Assembly (NCBI RefSeq): GCF_000220395.1
Contig: NW_004086072.1
Location: 62,001-126,000 of the forward strand
Length of the DNA: 64,000 nt
Source: Ichthyophthirius multifiliis
Lineage: Eukaryota > Ciliophora > Oligohymenophorea > Hymenostomatida
Reading direction: 5' to 3'
In this document: piece after piece, positions 39,423 to 52,389 of the stretch
Layout: every line of letters starts with the position of its first letter
How positions within the stretch are numbered: the stretch's first letter is position 1
The notes under the pieces: generated by a model
Seen by the model: only the letters and a program-made list of their open reading frames with translations
The model's database searches: none
What the model was told of the DNA's origin: nothing
Made by a program: the position numbers and the translations under genes

Positions 39423-41671
39423 TTTTAATAATATAAATAAATAAAAAATATATGTTTTAATGATTTTTAAATATAATTTATAATAAAAGCTAATTAAGAT
39501 AATAATTTTTAATTTTATTAACTTTATTATAAATTTTTTATTATTAAATTATTTTAATAATCCAAAAACTTTTAATAACATATAAATTATATATTAATTA
39601 ATTTAAATTTTTTCGCAATGATTTTTAGTAAAAAAGATTATAAATATTAAGTTATATTATATATTTATTTTCAATACAATTAAATTTTAATATTATTTTT
39701 TTATTTTTTTAATAATATATATAACAAAATATATTTTTTTTAAAAGAAAAAACAAAATAATTATAATTTAATTATAATATCATAATTTTTTTTTTGAACA
39801 TTAAGATAAAATAAATATAAAATATTACATTAGTTTTAATATTTATTTTATAATTAAACTTACTTTATCATATTTAAATATAAAGTAAAAATTTAAAAAA
39901 ATTATTATAAATATCCTTGAAAAAAATAGATAAATAATTAAATGTATAGAAAACATAAAACAAATTTTTTGCATTAATATTGATATAAATAGACCATATA
40001 AAGAGTAAAATAATATTTTTTAAATTTTTATACAAATTAAAAAAAAATATAAGAATCGCATATGACAAGATAAATAAAATAAAATTGATTAGAATATTTA
40101 TATTTATTTGTTCTAAATAATATATTTTGCATCTAACAAAACGAAAAATAAATAAATTCCCTTTTATTTTATTATAAATATTATTTAAATTTAGATAAAA
40201 TAATTCTAATATATTTTTTTATATATAAAATTTTCATTTGAATATTATTTATATTTTATTTTGATTTGATTTGAATAAGATAAATATATTATAATATAAA
40301 ATAAATAAAAATTAATTTTCTTTTACTTTTCTATTTTTCCCTATTTTATTATTTTACTACTTTTTTTATTACTAAATATATTTTTATATTTTCCTATATA
40401 TTAAATTATAGAAAACTATCTATAAAATCATTAATTAAAAAAACTAATCTTTAAAATCAAATAAATCTAATACTAAATTTTATTTATATTATAATTGAAA
40501 AAAAAGATTAATGTTTTCTTAAAAAAAAAAAAAAATAGAATTCTTTTACAAATTATTTTTTAGAAGATTTTGCTAGAAAATAGATAAAAAAATATTAAAT
40601 TAAAGACTCTAAAATTTTTTTATTAATATGTTTTGTAAAAATATATTTATTTCTAAAATTCTATATATATGTGTTTAGTTTAATATAATATATATAGAAG
40701 AAATATAATATTTTAAATTGTAAATATAATTAAAAAAAATATTAATAAATTGAATTACTGTTAATATAAATCTGTATGAATTAGAAATTCAAATAATGAT
40801 ATACTTATGTTTGAAAAAAACTATTTCTTTATTTTTTATAATTATATTTAAAAATTAACTATCTTGCATATTCTCTATGTGGAATTTCATTTTTCTTTAG
40901 TTTACTATTTTAAGGAAAAGATCTTTCTTTTATATAAATAAAATAAAAATCCATAATCAGACTAAAGTTTATCTAATATGATAGTTATTGATCTATATAA
41001 ATTCAGGATAATTCTTAGAATAAATACATTTATAATAAAATTATTGTAATATTTTTACAGTATATAAGTATATTATAATACGAAATTCAAGTTTGAATAA
41101 TATTTTTATATAAATATTTAGCTTTTTGTTTCAGTTATCTTATTTTTGGTATTAAAATTTTACTATCATTACATAAAAAATAAAATATTGACATATTTTT
41201 TTATTTAAAAAAAAAACACTTTAAATCAAATAATCAAATAATCGATAAAAGATAATGAAAATTATTAATAAAATAAGAAAATTCGAAATTAATATACTTA
41301 AAAATTTATATACAATAGATTTAAATAATTACAAAAATAATTATATTGAAAAAAATAAAATGATTAATATATAAAAAAAAAAAATATAAATTATTAAATA
41401 AATTATTAAAACTATTTATAATAAATGTTGTATATATTTACATATATAATTACTTAATTTCTTTATTATTTTTTATATTGATAATAAATATATTAATAAC
41501 ATTTACATAATTAATTTACTTATTTTAATTTTTATATATTTTTTAAATAGTTAAGTTATATACAATAATTTATAATTAATTTTTTTATTTATTAATATTA
41601 TATGATTATGACTAATTTATATATAAAAGTAAAATAAAATTAATTTTTACTTTTAAAATAAAAATATTAAA
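39423..41671. other. 2.2-kb AT desert
   Basis: This is the longest stretch without a convincing gene in the left two thirds. It is almost pure A+T with only scattered G/C. Weak coding-like signal on the minus strand near 40860-41110 (fragments such as NSKLKKNEIPHREYAR) could not be built into a gene. No tRNA, repeat array or inverted-repeat copy was found. Confidence 0.4.
40860..41110 (-). other. Possible isolated coding exon(s)
   Basis: On the minus strand, the frame reading KERSFPQNSKLKKNEIPHRE has far better composition than its surroundings, and a neighbouring frame reads NYPEFIQINNYHIRQ. A GT..AG join between them with correct phase was not found. This may be the remains of a small gene or chance. 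No start is assigned. Confidence 0.2.
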
Positions 41672-42753
41672 ATGTCATTTGGTAAAGATTTTTATAATTT
41701 GTTTGGATAAGAAGTTATGCCTTATATCTAAAATTCTTAAGATTTTAAAAATATTCTTAAGGAGGAAAATTTAAATAATTTAATAAATTTATATGATAGA
41801 TATTAATAAAAAGTTTAAAACAAACAAGTTTATAAAATTGCCTCTTAAAAAAGAACATAAGAATTACTAAGTTAATGCGCAATACCATATACTGCCCCAT
41901 ATTTAGATTCTGATGTAAAAAAAATAAGAGAAATAGCTAAAATATAAAGAAATTCAAAATGGGTTTAATTAAGAGCTGAAAAAGAGTCAAAAAAATAAAT
42001 AGAGTTTATACAGAAGAATATATAGAATAAAAAATATAAAACAATGTGTGAATAAGCATAAGCAAAAACTTTAGAATAAAAATTAGATAAACTCAGAAAT
42101 GCATTTTCTTAATATAAAAATAAAAATGATGATGTAAAAAATAAATAAAAAAATTTATGTTTCTATGAAAGCATATATATAAATTTATTATATAGATTGA
42201 AAAAATGAAATCTTAATAATAATTTAAATTAAATGGGTTACATAATAAAATAGAATAAATAAATTAACACTAAAAATAATTTTTGTAAAGACTTAAAGAA
42301 GAAATAATTCTTGAAAAATAAATTGAAAAAAAAGAAATAAAAAAATAGTCTTTAATTAATCAAATGACTATTAAAGAAAGAGAAAAATAAATTTAATAGA
42401 TTAATCAATAAAAAAGAGAAAAAATTAAAAATTAAAAATATATCATATAACAAAAAGTTTTGCTAAATTAATAATTGAAATAAGAAAAAGTTAGATAATA
42501 TAATCATGAATAAATACTTGAATCTGATAAAACTATAAAAATGGCAGAAACATTCATGAATGTTCTTGAATAATAATAAAAAGAGGCTTAAAAATTATTA
42601 GAAGCTTCTTAAATGGAAAAAAATAATGCTAAATATGAAATGGGTATTGTCCATAATAACTCTTATATGAATGTAAGATACAATAATATGTCAAATAGTC
42701 AAAGTATGTTTTAAAAGCATAAAGAAAATAACTCAATTAATAATTTAGAATGA
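41672..42753 (+). CDS. Coiled-coil protein, 339 residues
   Basis: Two exons with a 62-nt intron (42134-42195) encode 339 residues, ATG 41672 to TGA 42751-42753; coding length is a multiple of three. The start MSFGKDFYNLFGQEVMPYIQ is followed by a conserved-looking SQCAIPYTAPYLDSDVKKI segment and then continuous Lys/Gln/Glu coiled coil to about residue 300; the tail is Asn/Met/Ser-rich. No transmembrane helix or signal peptide. It is not recognised; the short motif followed by a long coil suggests a structural, possibly ciliary, protein. Confidence 0.75.
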
Positions 42754-43041
42754 TAACTTATTAAGAAAAAAAAAAAAAAAACTAATAAAAAAAAAATTTA
42801 ATAAATAAAAAAATATACAAAATAAAAAATGAAATAAAATTTATCTTATATAAGAAATAAAATAATATTTTATAAATTATTTTTAATAATTATTTTATAT
42901 TATTTATAAATATTAAAAAAAAAAAAAATATTCAAATAATAATTACTTATTTTAAGATATATAGATATATAAGATAAAAATATTATGTTTTATTAATAAA
43001 TAATTTTATAAAAAAATAAATAAAAAAAAATAAAAAAAAAA

Positions 43042-43619
43042 ATGTCTTTATTACCTGAATTATAATATACCTATACCTAAGATGAAAGGTTTTATTAAGA
43101 AACAAATAAATATTAAAAAATTAATAAAATAAATCAAACTATATATACAAATTATAACAAAGAATAAAATAATAAAAAGAAAACTGAAATTTAAAACAAT
43201 TTTCTTTAAATATTTATAAATAATTATTTTTTATATTTTTAATAATAATATATTAAAAATAGTATCGAAACAGTCGTAAATGCTATAAAAGCAAACAATA
43301 AATGCAAAGATTAAAGAAAAAATTTTAACTTATGTAGGTCAACAGTTTTAGGGAGACATGTATAACCTTAAGATTGCCTCTAATAATCTATGGATTTAAT
43401 TAATTGCTTCTAACTAGTGTATTTTATTTACTTTTTTAAATAAAAAAATATAACTATAAAGTAAATATAAAATATTTTTATATAATAAAGGAGAAGAGCT
43501 GAAACTCCTGCATGCTAAAGTGCTTACAATACAGTTTTTAGTGCGCCTAAAGAATTTCTAATGATAAAATTGCTTTAGGTACATGCTAACCTATGTTAGA
43601 TGCGTATATTAATTGCTGA
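43042..43619 (+). CDS. Small Cys-containing protein, possible twin CX9C, exons uncertain
   Basis: Starts MSLLPELQYTYTQDERFYQE at 43042. A first helix-like segment contains DCLQQSMDLINC, a C-x9-C pair, and the last exon frame contains TCQPMLDAYINC, a second C-x9-C pair ending at TGA 43617-43619. Twin CX9C (CHCH) proteins are small mitochondrial intermembrane-space proteins. The two pairs are joined by at least one intron starting near 43420, but the intervening reading switches frame (an ETPACQSAYNTVF stretch is also open), and I could not settle the splice sites; another intron may lie near 43200-43260. The family call is therefore tentative. Confidence 0.45.
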
Positions 43620-45144
43620 GAATATGAAAACAAATAAGAATATAATATATTTATATAAATAATATTGTTATTTGTATATTTTATTTATACAAATAAAATA
43701 ATATATTATTTAATTGATAAATTAGATTGATATATATTTTTATTATTATATTTGTTTATTTTTAAAGATTATATGAATCAATAAAGAAAAATAATATTTT
43801 AAAGCAGTTGATTTATGAATTTTTTTATTTTTAGTTACTATTTCTAAAAATTTAATTTTAAGTTTTTATTTTTTAATTGATAAAATTCTAAAAATTATTT
43901 CTTAATGTTTTATATTCTTAAAAAAATTTCCAATTTTAATTTTAAGTATTAAAATTTTTAAATAAAATAAAAATTTTAGATATAAATAACAATTAATTAT
44001 ATGATTTTCTAAAAGTTCTAATTTAATGAAAATATTATATAATTAATTTAATAATAAAAAAAATATTATTATATAATATATAAATTAATAATAGATTATT
44101 AATTTATATATTTTTTTATATTATTATCATATTATTCTTAGAGCTTATACATCTAATTGATTAAAATGATAAAAAAATTAGTTATATATTTTTAATTTAA
44201 AAATTATTTACTATTATCTTTATTTATAATTTATATCTAATTAACAAAAAAATATATAAATTATCGCATAAGAAGTTAAACTAAAAAAAATAATTAATAA
44301 ACATTAAAAAAAAAACATATAATTAATTAATATTCTTATTATAATCTTTTGTTAATATTATCAATAATGTAACATTCAATTAGTAAATTTAAGTAAATTT
44401 TTGTTTTGGTTTTAATTTTTTTTAAGATAATTTATCTATTTTGAAGTATTTTGTTTTGTTATATATATATATTTTTTTATTATAAATTTTCTTAACTTTT
44501 ATTTAATTCGAATTTTATTTTTTACTTTATTTACTGTTTAATGTCTGATTTTCTAAATATTATTAATTGTATAAAAGTTGCAGGAAATTTATTTGATACT
44601 ATTAAAATTAGTTAGAAATATTATTTTATAAATTATTTAAAAAATTGTAAACTTATTTAATACTTATTACATTTTCAATTTTATTTTAATATTGCTTTAA
44701 TCGATTATTCATATAAGTTTTTTTAAAGAATATAGTATATTAATAAAATTATTTATTATTAATTGAATTTAAAAATATATAATTTTTAAACTTTAAGATA
44801 AAATAAATATACAGATTTATGGATATATACAATTTTTTTTTGAAAGAATATATAATTATATTAAAAATAATTATATATATTTTATTTTATAAAATATATA
44901 ATAATTAATTTATATTTATTTTATAAAAAAAAGATATTTTCATTATAAAAATAAACATATTAAAAATATATATTTAAATATATTTTATATTCATAAATAA
45001 TATAATTTTATATATTTTATTCGTTTATTTTTTTTCAAACAACTTGAATTGGATTATTGTTTTTATGTTTAGATAATTACGCCTTCATTAATTTAGTTCC
45101 TGAAAAAATATTAGCAAAAATCATTGAAACTGTAGGTAGTTAAT
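43620..45144. other. Intergenic, AT-rich
   Basis: About 1.5 kb. A frame from ATG 44541 (MSDFLNIINCIKVAGNLF) stays open for about 110 codons on the plus strand, but with TGA as the only stop such lengths occur by chance and the remainder is Ile/Tyr/Leu-rich. Nothing else recognised. Confidence 0.35.
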
Positions 45145-45528
45145 TCATTTTCCCCATTTTACATTATTCACTATTACATATATGGCATTGCTTATTTTTT
45201 TTGATAATAATGTATGGAATGTTTGCTTATGGAAATCTTCAAGTTTTTTATACAAAATTTTTTTATTTAATTATTTAGATCTTTCACGTTCATTTTTGTT
45301 AGAATTATGTTAAAATGTAGCATTTGACATTAACGTATATTCACTTTTATATTCTGACAATTCATACTAACTTTATATTTCTATAGTTTCTTATTTTATA
45401 TATTTTTTTTCTAATTTTTTTATAAAGTATCCATTTTCTTTTTTCTTTTAGTTTCTTTGTTTTTTTATTTATAATTTTATTTTTCTCCTTTTAATATATT
45501 TTTATATTATTTGTTCTTATTATTTCAT
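45145..45528 (-). CDS. Small basic hypothetical protein, 127 residues
   Basis: An unspliced frame of 128 codons runs from ATG 45526-45528 to TGA 45145-45147. It is rich in Lys, Gln, Glu and Ser with few hydrophobic runs (begins MKQQEQIIQKYIKRRKIK; later ELSEYKSEYTLMSNATFQ and YKKLEDFHKQTFHTLLSKK). The composition is that of a real ciliate protein, whereas the antisense plus-strand frame is uniformly hydrophobic. The C-terminal dozen residues could instead be replaced by a spliced exon ending nearer 45035. No family is recognised. Confidence 0.5.
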
Positions 45529-46914
45529 GTGTGTATATTAAAAATTTGAATATTAAATTTTATATATGATAAAAAAATTTACTTTTTTCCTTAATTGTAT
45601 AAATAGAAAAAAATAATTATAATTTTATAATTTTTAAATGTTTTAATTTTTATTAAGAAAAAAAATTATTAACCAAAAAAATATATTTTAATTTGAAAAT
45701 TAAATTAATATTATTGATTAATTAGTATGATATGATTTATATTATAAAATATTTTAAAATAATAATTCTATTTTGAAAATTCCTATTTATAAAGTTCCTT
45801 ATATTTATTAATGTTTTAATCTAATAATTATAAGATTTTCGATAATTAAATCTATATTAACTTTTAAAAATATTTTTTTTATTTTAATTTTTAAAAATAA
45901 TTTTTTAATAAATTTATTTATTTTTAATTTTAAATATTTTTAAAAATGCGCAATTTGAATACTTTTTAATCAAGATTAATTATGGAATATATAACAAATT
46001 TTTACTTATCTTTTGTATAATATTAACATATTTTACATTTTTTTTATATTATTTAAGTAAGTAAAAAGAAAACTAAATTAAAATATTTTAATATATTTGT
46101 ATATTTACCAAATTAATTTCTAAAAAATAAAAAACGAAATTTATTATTTTTGTATACGAAATTGTAAAATTGCTTTTTAAAACAATTAAACTTTAACTCA
46201 TTAATAAACTTTTAAACTTTTTTGTTCAAATATATATTTAATTAACAAAGTAATTTTTCTATTCAAATTTTTAATTAAATTTAATAAAAAGAAACATATA
46301 AAAATAATAAAATATTGATTTTTTTCAAGTTTTATTCGAAATTAATGTAAATAAATATTTTTTATTTAAACTAATAAATAAGATTAACTTTTACATAACT
46401 TTTTCATATACCTTTTTACTTATTTTAAGTGACTTTTTTTAAAATCTAATTAAAAAAAAAAAGGTGAAAATAATAAATAACCTTTTTATTCTTTTTGATT
46501 GAGTTTTTAAAATAAATTAAAGAGAAAATAGAAAAATTTATAAAAAATTAATAGTATTATATATTTAAATAATAATTAATTTATATACTGAATATGTCAT
46601 ATTAAATTTTAATTTTACTATAATATTTATAATCAATATAATTGTGTAATCTACTAATATTATTGTTTAAATAAAATATTCTATTTTTTAAAAAAATTGA
46701 TTGATATTACATATTCTTAAGAAATAAATATGTTTACTGAATTATTTAAATTTTATATTATAAGAAGCGGGATATAGAAATCAATTCAATTTTTACTCAA
46801 ATAACCGCCAAAATATTATAGTTAATATTTTATTTTTTATTAAAAAATAAAAAAATACGAAAAATCATCTAATTAAAAAATAAAGAAAAGCTATCTTCAA
46901 ATAAAATTTAAAAA
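45529..46914. other. Intergenic region between divergent genes
   Basis: About 1.4 kb of nearly pure A+T upstream of both the small basic gene and the ATAD5-like gene. It contains a partial inverted-repeat element near 46431-46515 with the GATTGAGTTTTT core and an inner GGTG..AACC hairpin. No gene seen. Confidence 0.4.
46431..46515. repeat. Partial inverted-repeat element with GATTGAGTTTTT core
   Basis: TTTTTTTAAAATCTAATT (about 46434-46451) faces TTTTTGATTGAGTTTTTAAAA (about 46492-46512) as imperfect inverted arms around AAGGTGAAAATAATAAATAACCTT, itself a hairpin. The right arm is nearly identical to the core of copies at 5607-5775 and 62354-62475. Confidence 0.45.
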
Positions 46915-47914
46915 ATGAAAAAAGATAAATAATAGAATATTAACTAAAATGAAAAATAAAAGGTTAAAAAATAAAAGGTAAACAATGAAAAAGAAAAAAA
47001 TTAGCAAATATCGTATTATCTAAAGTAAAATATAAATTAAAAAATTTAAAATAATGATGAAAATCAAGAAGAAGAAAAATAAGAATTTTTTTAAGAAAAA
47101 GTTTTATATAAAAAAATTAAAAAAATAAAATAGTGAATAAGCTATTAATTAAATTAGTAAATAAGTTATTAAAAACAAAAAAAAACTAGAACAAAAGAAT
47201 TTAAAATAAAAAACCTTAGTATAAATAAAAAACGAATATTAACTGTAATAATAAAATAAAGATAATAATTTAAATAATCAATAATAGGATTAAAAAGATT
47301 GTATATTTAAATTAAATAACGCTAATGATTTAGAATTTGATTATTTTATTTATAATATATAAAATTTATAACCTTTTATATAGCAATTAAAATAAAATTG
47401 TTTTGAAAAGATAAAATTTAATAATTTTTTTATAAGTGAATCTTCTATTTTAAAATAAATATAATTTTGTTTATATAAATTTATTACTTAATCACCACAT
47501 TATTTGTGGAATAACATATACTCTCCTACTAGAGTTTCATAAGTAATAAATAAATATTGTGACAATACATTTATTATTAAATAAAGTTATTAGAAGGTTA
47601 ATATGGTTAATATATATAGTTATGGATAAGAAAGCATTATAAAAATATAAAAATAAAGAACAAATTTGAAAAAATATACGGCTCACTAGATGAAGAAGAT
47701 TCTTTTATGAACTTTTTACAAAGTGATGATGAAACTAATTCAATGAATGATGATTACATAAAATTATTAAATAATGAAGTTACTAAAAACTGGAAAAATA
47801 AAAAAAACATTCTAATTTTGAATGGAGAAGAAGGATGTGGAAAAGCAACATCTTTAAAAGCAGCAATAAAATCATTAGATATGCAAGTATAATTTTAAAA
47901 ATTTAGATAAAATA

Positions 47915-47965
<51 letters not shown>

Positions 47966-49821
47966 TTTATATATAATTTTAATACATCTATATAATTAGG
48001 TAATAGAAATCAGTAATGGCATAAAAAGAGGAGCTAACGAGTTGAAGAAAATAATAGAAACTACTTAAAGTATTAGATTGAAAAACAATCAAAATGAAAA
48101 TAAAAAAAAATTATAACAATAAAGAGGAACACTAAACGATTTTTTTTCGACAAAATAATCATCTTAATAAACATTATTTACAAGTGATGAAATTAATATT
48201 GACGCGAAAGATTGTAATAAAAAAGTCATATTTTTTCGTAATTTTGATATATAACTTATAGCCGATTCTTAATTTCAAAATGAAGTTTTCAAATAATCAG
48301 AATAATCAAAAATTCCATTTATATTATCTGTAAATAGTAAAAATATAGAGAAGTTTGATTGCGATTGGATAAACTTTTAAAATGTAGAATAGGAAAACCT
48401 TACATTATTAATGTATATTATTTTAGAAATAGAAATAAATTTAAGATCTTATCATAAAAATAATTCATTTAAGTTCATGCAATTTATTTCTTAAAATGGA
48501 ATTTAATTTTAATTAAATAATAGTATTATTGAAACAATTTCGAAAATTGTTAAATTATTTAATAATAATATTAATTTTACATTTAACTTTTTTCAAAATA
48601 ATTATAAAAATATTGGCAATTAAGAGCTAATTATGTGTAATTGTCTTTAATAAATTTAACTTTCTTAACTTAAAATTAATGATGTAAGACTTATTTAATA
48701 CGAAAGCGTATTATTAGATAATTATTGTATTTAAATTAATTAATTATATTATTATTTTTTAAAAATTATTTTAATTTAAAGAATAATTTTGTTATTTTAC
48801 AATTGAATATATTTATTAGATATTTATAAAAGAATCTTTAAATAATAAAAAAGAATAAAATTAAAATTAAAATAACTAAAATTCTTCAGATTAGGATGAA
48901 TTTAATACAGAAGAACTTGAAAAACATTTGAAAAATCTTGAGTTTTGCTAAACTTAAGATATTCTTGATGTAAATATAAAAATTAAATTAAAAAATCAAA
49001 AAAAATAGAATAAATTTTAAGAAATAAAATCTAAAGAACAAATATAGTAATATCTTTAAAATTAGAATCGTATTAAATCTTATGAAATAAGATCTAAATA
49101 GTAAATAAAATAGAATATATAAATTTAAGTAGACAATTAAGCAATCAATTAAGAAATAAGAAACTCTCACATTTAATTAGGCTTCTTTATTAAAAATAAT
49201 AAATTTTTATTTAAAGATTCAAACGTTGAGATATCTAATTCTATGAATACGAATCTTTAGTAAAAAAAAATTAAGTTTTAATTGTTTATTTAAAAATTAG
49301 AAAATTAATTCAATAAACTCAAAAATAAATATTTTTAAATCATTTCAGAAATTATAATATTTAATCTGAAAAGTTTGAGTTTAGTTTAAGAAATTCTTAA
49401 ATTAAATAAGTTTATTAAATTATTTAAGTAAAACTTTAATTATTTATTATTATTATTATTATAATTTTCTCAACTAATAAATAAAAGATAATTGAAAAAA
49501 TTTAAATAAACGAATTAAAAAAAGGAAGAACAAGATCTGGCTATTCTTAACAAAGGTATTTTTTCATAAGCGTTAATTTTTTTTTATTTAATAATAAATA
49601 GTAAAAAAAATTCTGCTCTTGAATAAAATCTTTCAAGAGATTTATTTTAATAATATAAAATAATTCATAATAGTATGAGCCTGAATGAAACAAATTATGA
49701 TTAGTTAAGTAAAAGTAAAGAGAAAGAGAAAGTTAAAATTGAATTTGAATAATAAGAAAAAATAAATGAATTATAGTAACTAAAGATAAGAATGTTTAAA
49801 GAAATAGGAATAGATAATTGA
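46915..49821 (+). CDS. ATAD5/Elg1-like AAA+ protein (PCNA unloader family), altered ATP motifs
   Basis: Starts MKKDKQQNINQNEKQ at 46915 and ends at TGA 49819-49821 with many introns (for example 47600-47661, and 47888-47999, which holds a TA repeat). The N-terminus is Lys/Gln/Asn-rich. A lead-in segment HYLWNNIYSPTRVSQVINKY matches the LW..KY.P....EV of RFC-type large subunits. The AAA+ core: ILILNGEEGCGKATSLKAAI (Walker A), VIEISNGIKRGANELKKIIE followed by TTQS as in ATAD5/Elg1, VIFFRNFD (Walker B position), IPFILSVNSKNIEKF (sensor 1) and WINFQNVEQENLTLLMYIIL. These match ATAD5, which replaces RFC1 in a clamp-unloading complex. Walker A reads GKA where GKT/S is usual, and the Walker B acidic pair is not present. 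An insert between them holds RGTLNDFF, which resembles a PCNA-binding PIP box. Confidence 0.8.
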
Positions 49822-50652
49822 TTTTCAATAATAATATTAATTATTAAATAAATATTAAATTTATTCAATATTTAATTTTATTTATATAATACAATTTTTA
49901 ATTAATTAATTAATATAATTTTATAAAGATATATATTTAATGTCTTTAAAAATAAATTTTTTCTATTCTTTATTATATTTATTTAGAAAATAAAAAATTA
50001 AATTATATTTTAAAATAAGTTTTTATTTTGAATAAATTTTGCTATATAAAAAAATAATTAAATATTATAATTCGAAAATTAAAAATAAATTTAATAATAA
50101 TTTATCATTAAGAAATAAAATAATTTATTTATAAACATAAATATTTAAGAATTTAATTAAAAAATATTATTTTTAGATAACTTTAGTTGAAAAAATATAA
50201 TACTATTATGGTATTTAGTAATATTTTAAGTTACTTTTTTTCGTAATAGATAATATAATTGAAATTTTATTTTAATATATTTATTTTTAAATTAGTAAAT
50301 TTAAATTGATAATTTATCTTTTTATATATTAATATTTAATATTTAATTTTTTTAAATTTATCATAAATAATATTTTTTATATATAGATATTTTCTAATTT
50401 TTTAAATATAATAAAAAATACATTTTTAAAAAATATTTAATTAATTAAAAATCTATAATATTTAAAATTAAATAATTAAAATTAAAATATATCATTGAAC
50501 TTAATAAATTATTTTAGATTATATTCAGTTTGATTTTAATGTAAAAATACTTAATTATTAACAATAATATTTATGTTCAATTAAAAATAAAAAAAGATAT
50601 ATTTAATTACTTTTTAAAAATAAATAGGTAAAATAATTCAATATAAAAAAAA
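49822..50652. other. Intergenic spacer
   Basis: About 830 bp of almost pure A+T between two genes in the same direction. Nothing recognised. Confidence 0.4.
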
Positions 50653-51933
50653 ATGATTATTCGTTCTAATTCTAATTCTAAAAAAATAAGAGCAAATTAA
50701 TAAAGATTTAATGATTAAGATAGTTCAATTAGTAGTATAGAAAGTAATGATTAATCCTTTAATATATGGGATAATTCATAGTTAAATGCTCGTGGGATAT
50801 TTGACTAAAACTTTATTGATTTAACAGGAAACAAATTGAAGTTTTTATAAATATTTAAAATAAGGTCTCTACATTATGAAAAAAATAAAATAGTAAATGT
50901 AGCAGATATATATAATGATGCAGATAAAATACATGAATATTGCGGCAAGAAACTTATAGTAGAAGACTTTTTGAATGAAAAAAATGAAGATTTATAAAAT
51001 AAAATTTTACACGAGAATTATGTTAAGTTTTTTAATTATTATGTTGAAGTTTTAAAAGCAAACAAAAAAAAGGCAAGATAATGCATGTATGATAGATATA
51101 AACATGTAAATTTCGATCTTATAACATCAACTTCGCATTAATAAATTTAATAAAAAATTATAAATTAAAATATAGGAAATAATGTTGTTAAACATTTGGG
51201 TTTATCACCAAGAAAATTAACAAAATATTAAGAATTGAATAAAATTAGGAGCATTTAATAACTTGATTTTCAAAGAAGAAATATGCATAAAACCTAATTT
51301 AAAAAATTAGGCAATACTTAAGATTTTAGACTTAAAATGGTTACTACTTAAAATTTATCTTAAGATTAAAATAATAATAATACTAATAATAGTAATTCTA
51401 AATAAAAAGTCAAAAAAAATAATATTATAATGACTTAGTAAAGTATGAATACTATTAGAGATAGTTAAACTTCTAATATAAATAAAAATAATTATACCCT
51501 TAATAATTTTAATAATATTACTAAACTTAATCAAACTCTACTACAAAATAACTAATCTATATCTCCTATAAAAACTAATAGCAATGTGTATATAAACAAA
51601 ATAAATAATATTATTTTAAACTAATTCGAATAATCTCCTATAGACTAAAAATAAATTATTTAAAATTAAATAATGAAAAATATATCTGTGAAGGTTTCGC
51701 TTGTAAAACCTTTAAAAGTTTTTAAATTGCCTTAAGTTATTCAAAGTATTTCTTAAGTTAGTTAGAAATAAAATAATGTTTAAATTAATTAATAATAACA
51801 TTTTTATATTTCTAATGAAAATTAATTAGTGAAAAAAAATTCAAATGATCAAAAATAATTATTTGAAAAATTTTAGACTTTTAGAAAAACACCAAAAGCG
51901 ACGAGTCTTATTAATTTATAAAAAATCGAATGA
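50653..51933 (+). CDS. Hypothetical protein, 426 residues, Asn/Gln-rich C-terminus
   Basis: One uninterrupted exon from ATG 50653 to TGA 51931-51933, 427 codons. Residues 1-55 are Ser/Asn-rich (MIIRSNSNSKKIRANQQ). About 60-180 looks folded: LKFLQIFKIRSLHYEKNK, AAD-rich helix VNVADIYNDADKIHEYCGKK, FFNYYVEVLKANKKK and CMYDRYKHVNFDLI. The rest is Asn/Gln/Ser/Ile low complexity with a short basic end. No transmembrane helix, signal peptide or known motif. Long intronless genes with N/Q tails are common in ciliates. Function unknown. Confidence 0.75.
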
Positions 51934-52389
51934 TAATGAGATTTATATATATAAATATAGATCTTTTAATTAAGAATAATATTAAATTAAATATATAATT
52001 AATATTTAAGTATTATTTATAATATAAATTATAATATTTTATTTTTATTATCATTTATTTTAATTTATAAACTATTAATATTTTTTTTTTTTAAATTAGA
52101 ATATTTGGAAATTAATATTTTGAAAAAAAATAAAAAAAAAATGAAATATTGAATTTTCTACTATAAAAAAAAATCAAAAATTTAATGAATATTTAATTAT
52201 TTTAAACTCAAATAAATTTATAAATAAATAATATGTATAAATTATACTAAGATTTTTTTTAAATTTTTTAAGATTCTATAATTAAAAAATATGCCCAATT
52301 TATTTTTTCTCCCTATTTTTTTCTTTTGATTCTGTTTTTTAAAAAAAATATTGTTAAAAAGTAAAAATAAAACTGTTATAATTATCGTA
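51934..52389. other. Intergenic spacer
   Basis: About 455 bp, AT-rich, with a TTTTGATTCTGTTTTTTAAAA stretch near 52324-52344 that weakly recalls the inverted-repeat core. No gene seen. Confidence 0.35.

Noticed and set aside
44541-44850. Plus-strand frame MSDFLNIINCIKVAGN as a gene
   Set aside because: Open for about 110 codons, which is within chance expectation here, and most of it is Ile/Tyr/Leu-rich with no motif or confident splice partner.
45071-45568. A hydrophobic plus-strand open frame that looks like a multi-pass membrane protein
   Set aside because: It lies antisense to a minus-strand frame with normal charged composition (45145-45528). Antisense of A-rich coding DNA reads Phe/Leu/Ile/Tyr and mimics membrane proteins.
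47900-47965. TA dinucleotide run as a possible telomere, origin or transposon target
   Set aside because: It sits inside an intron of the ATAD5-like gene between the Walker A exon and the next exon; a simple microsatellite explains it.
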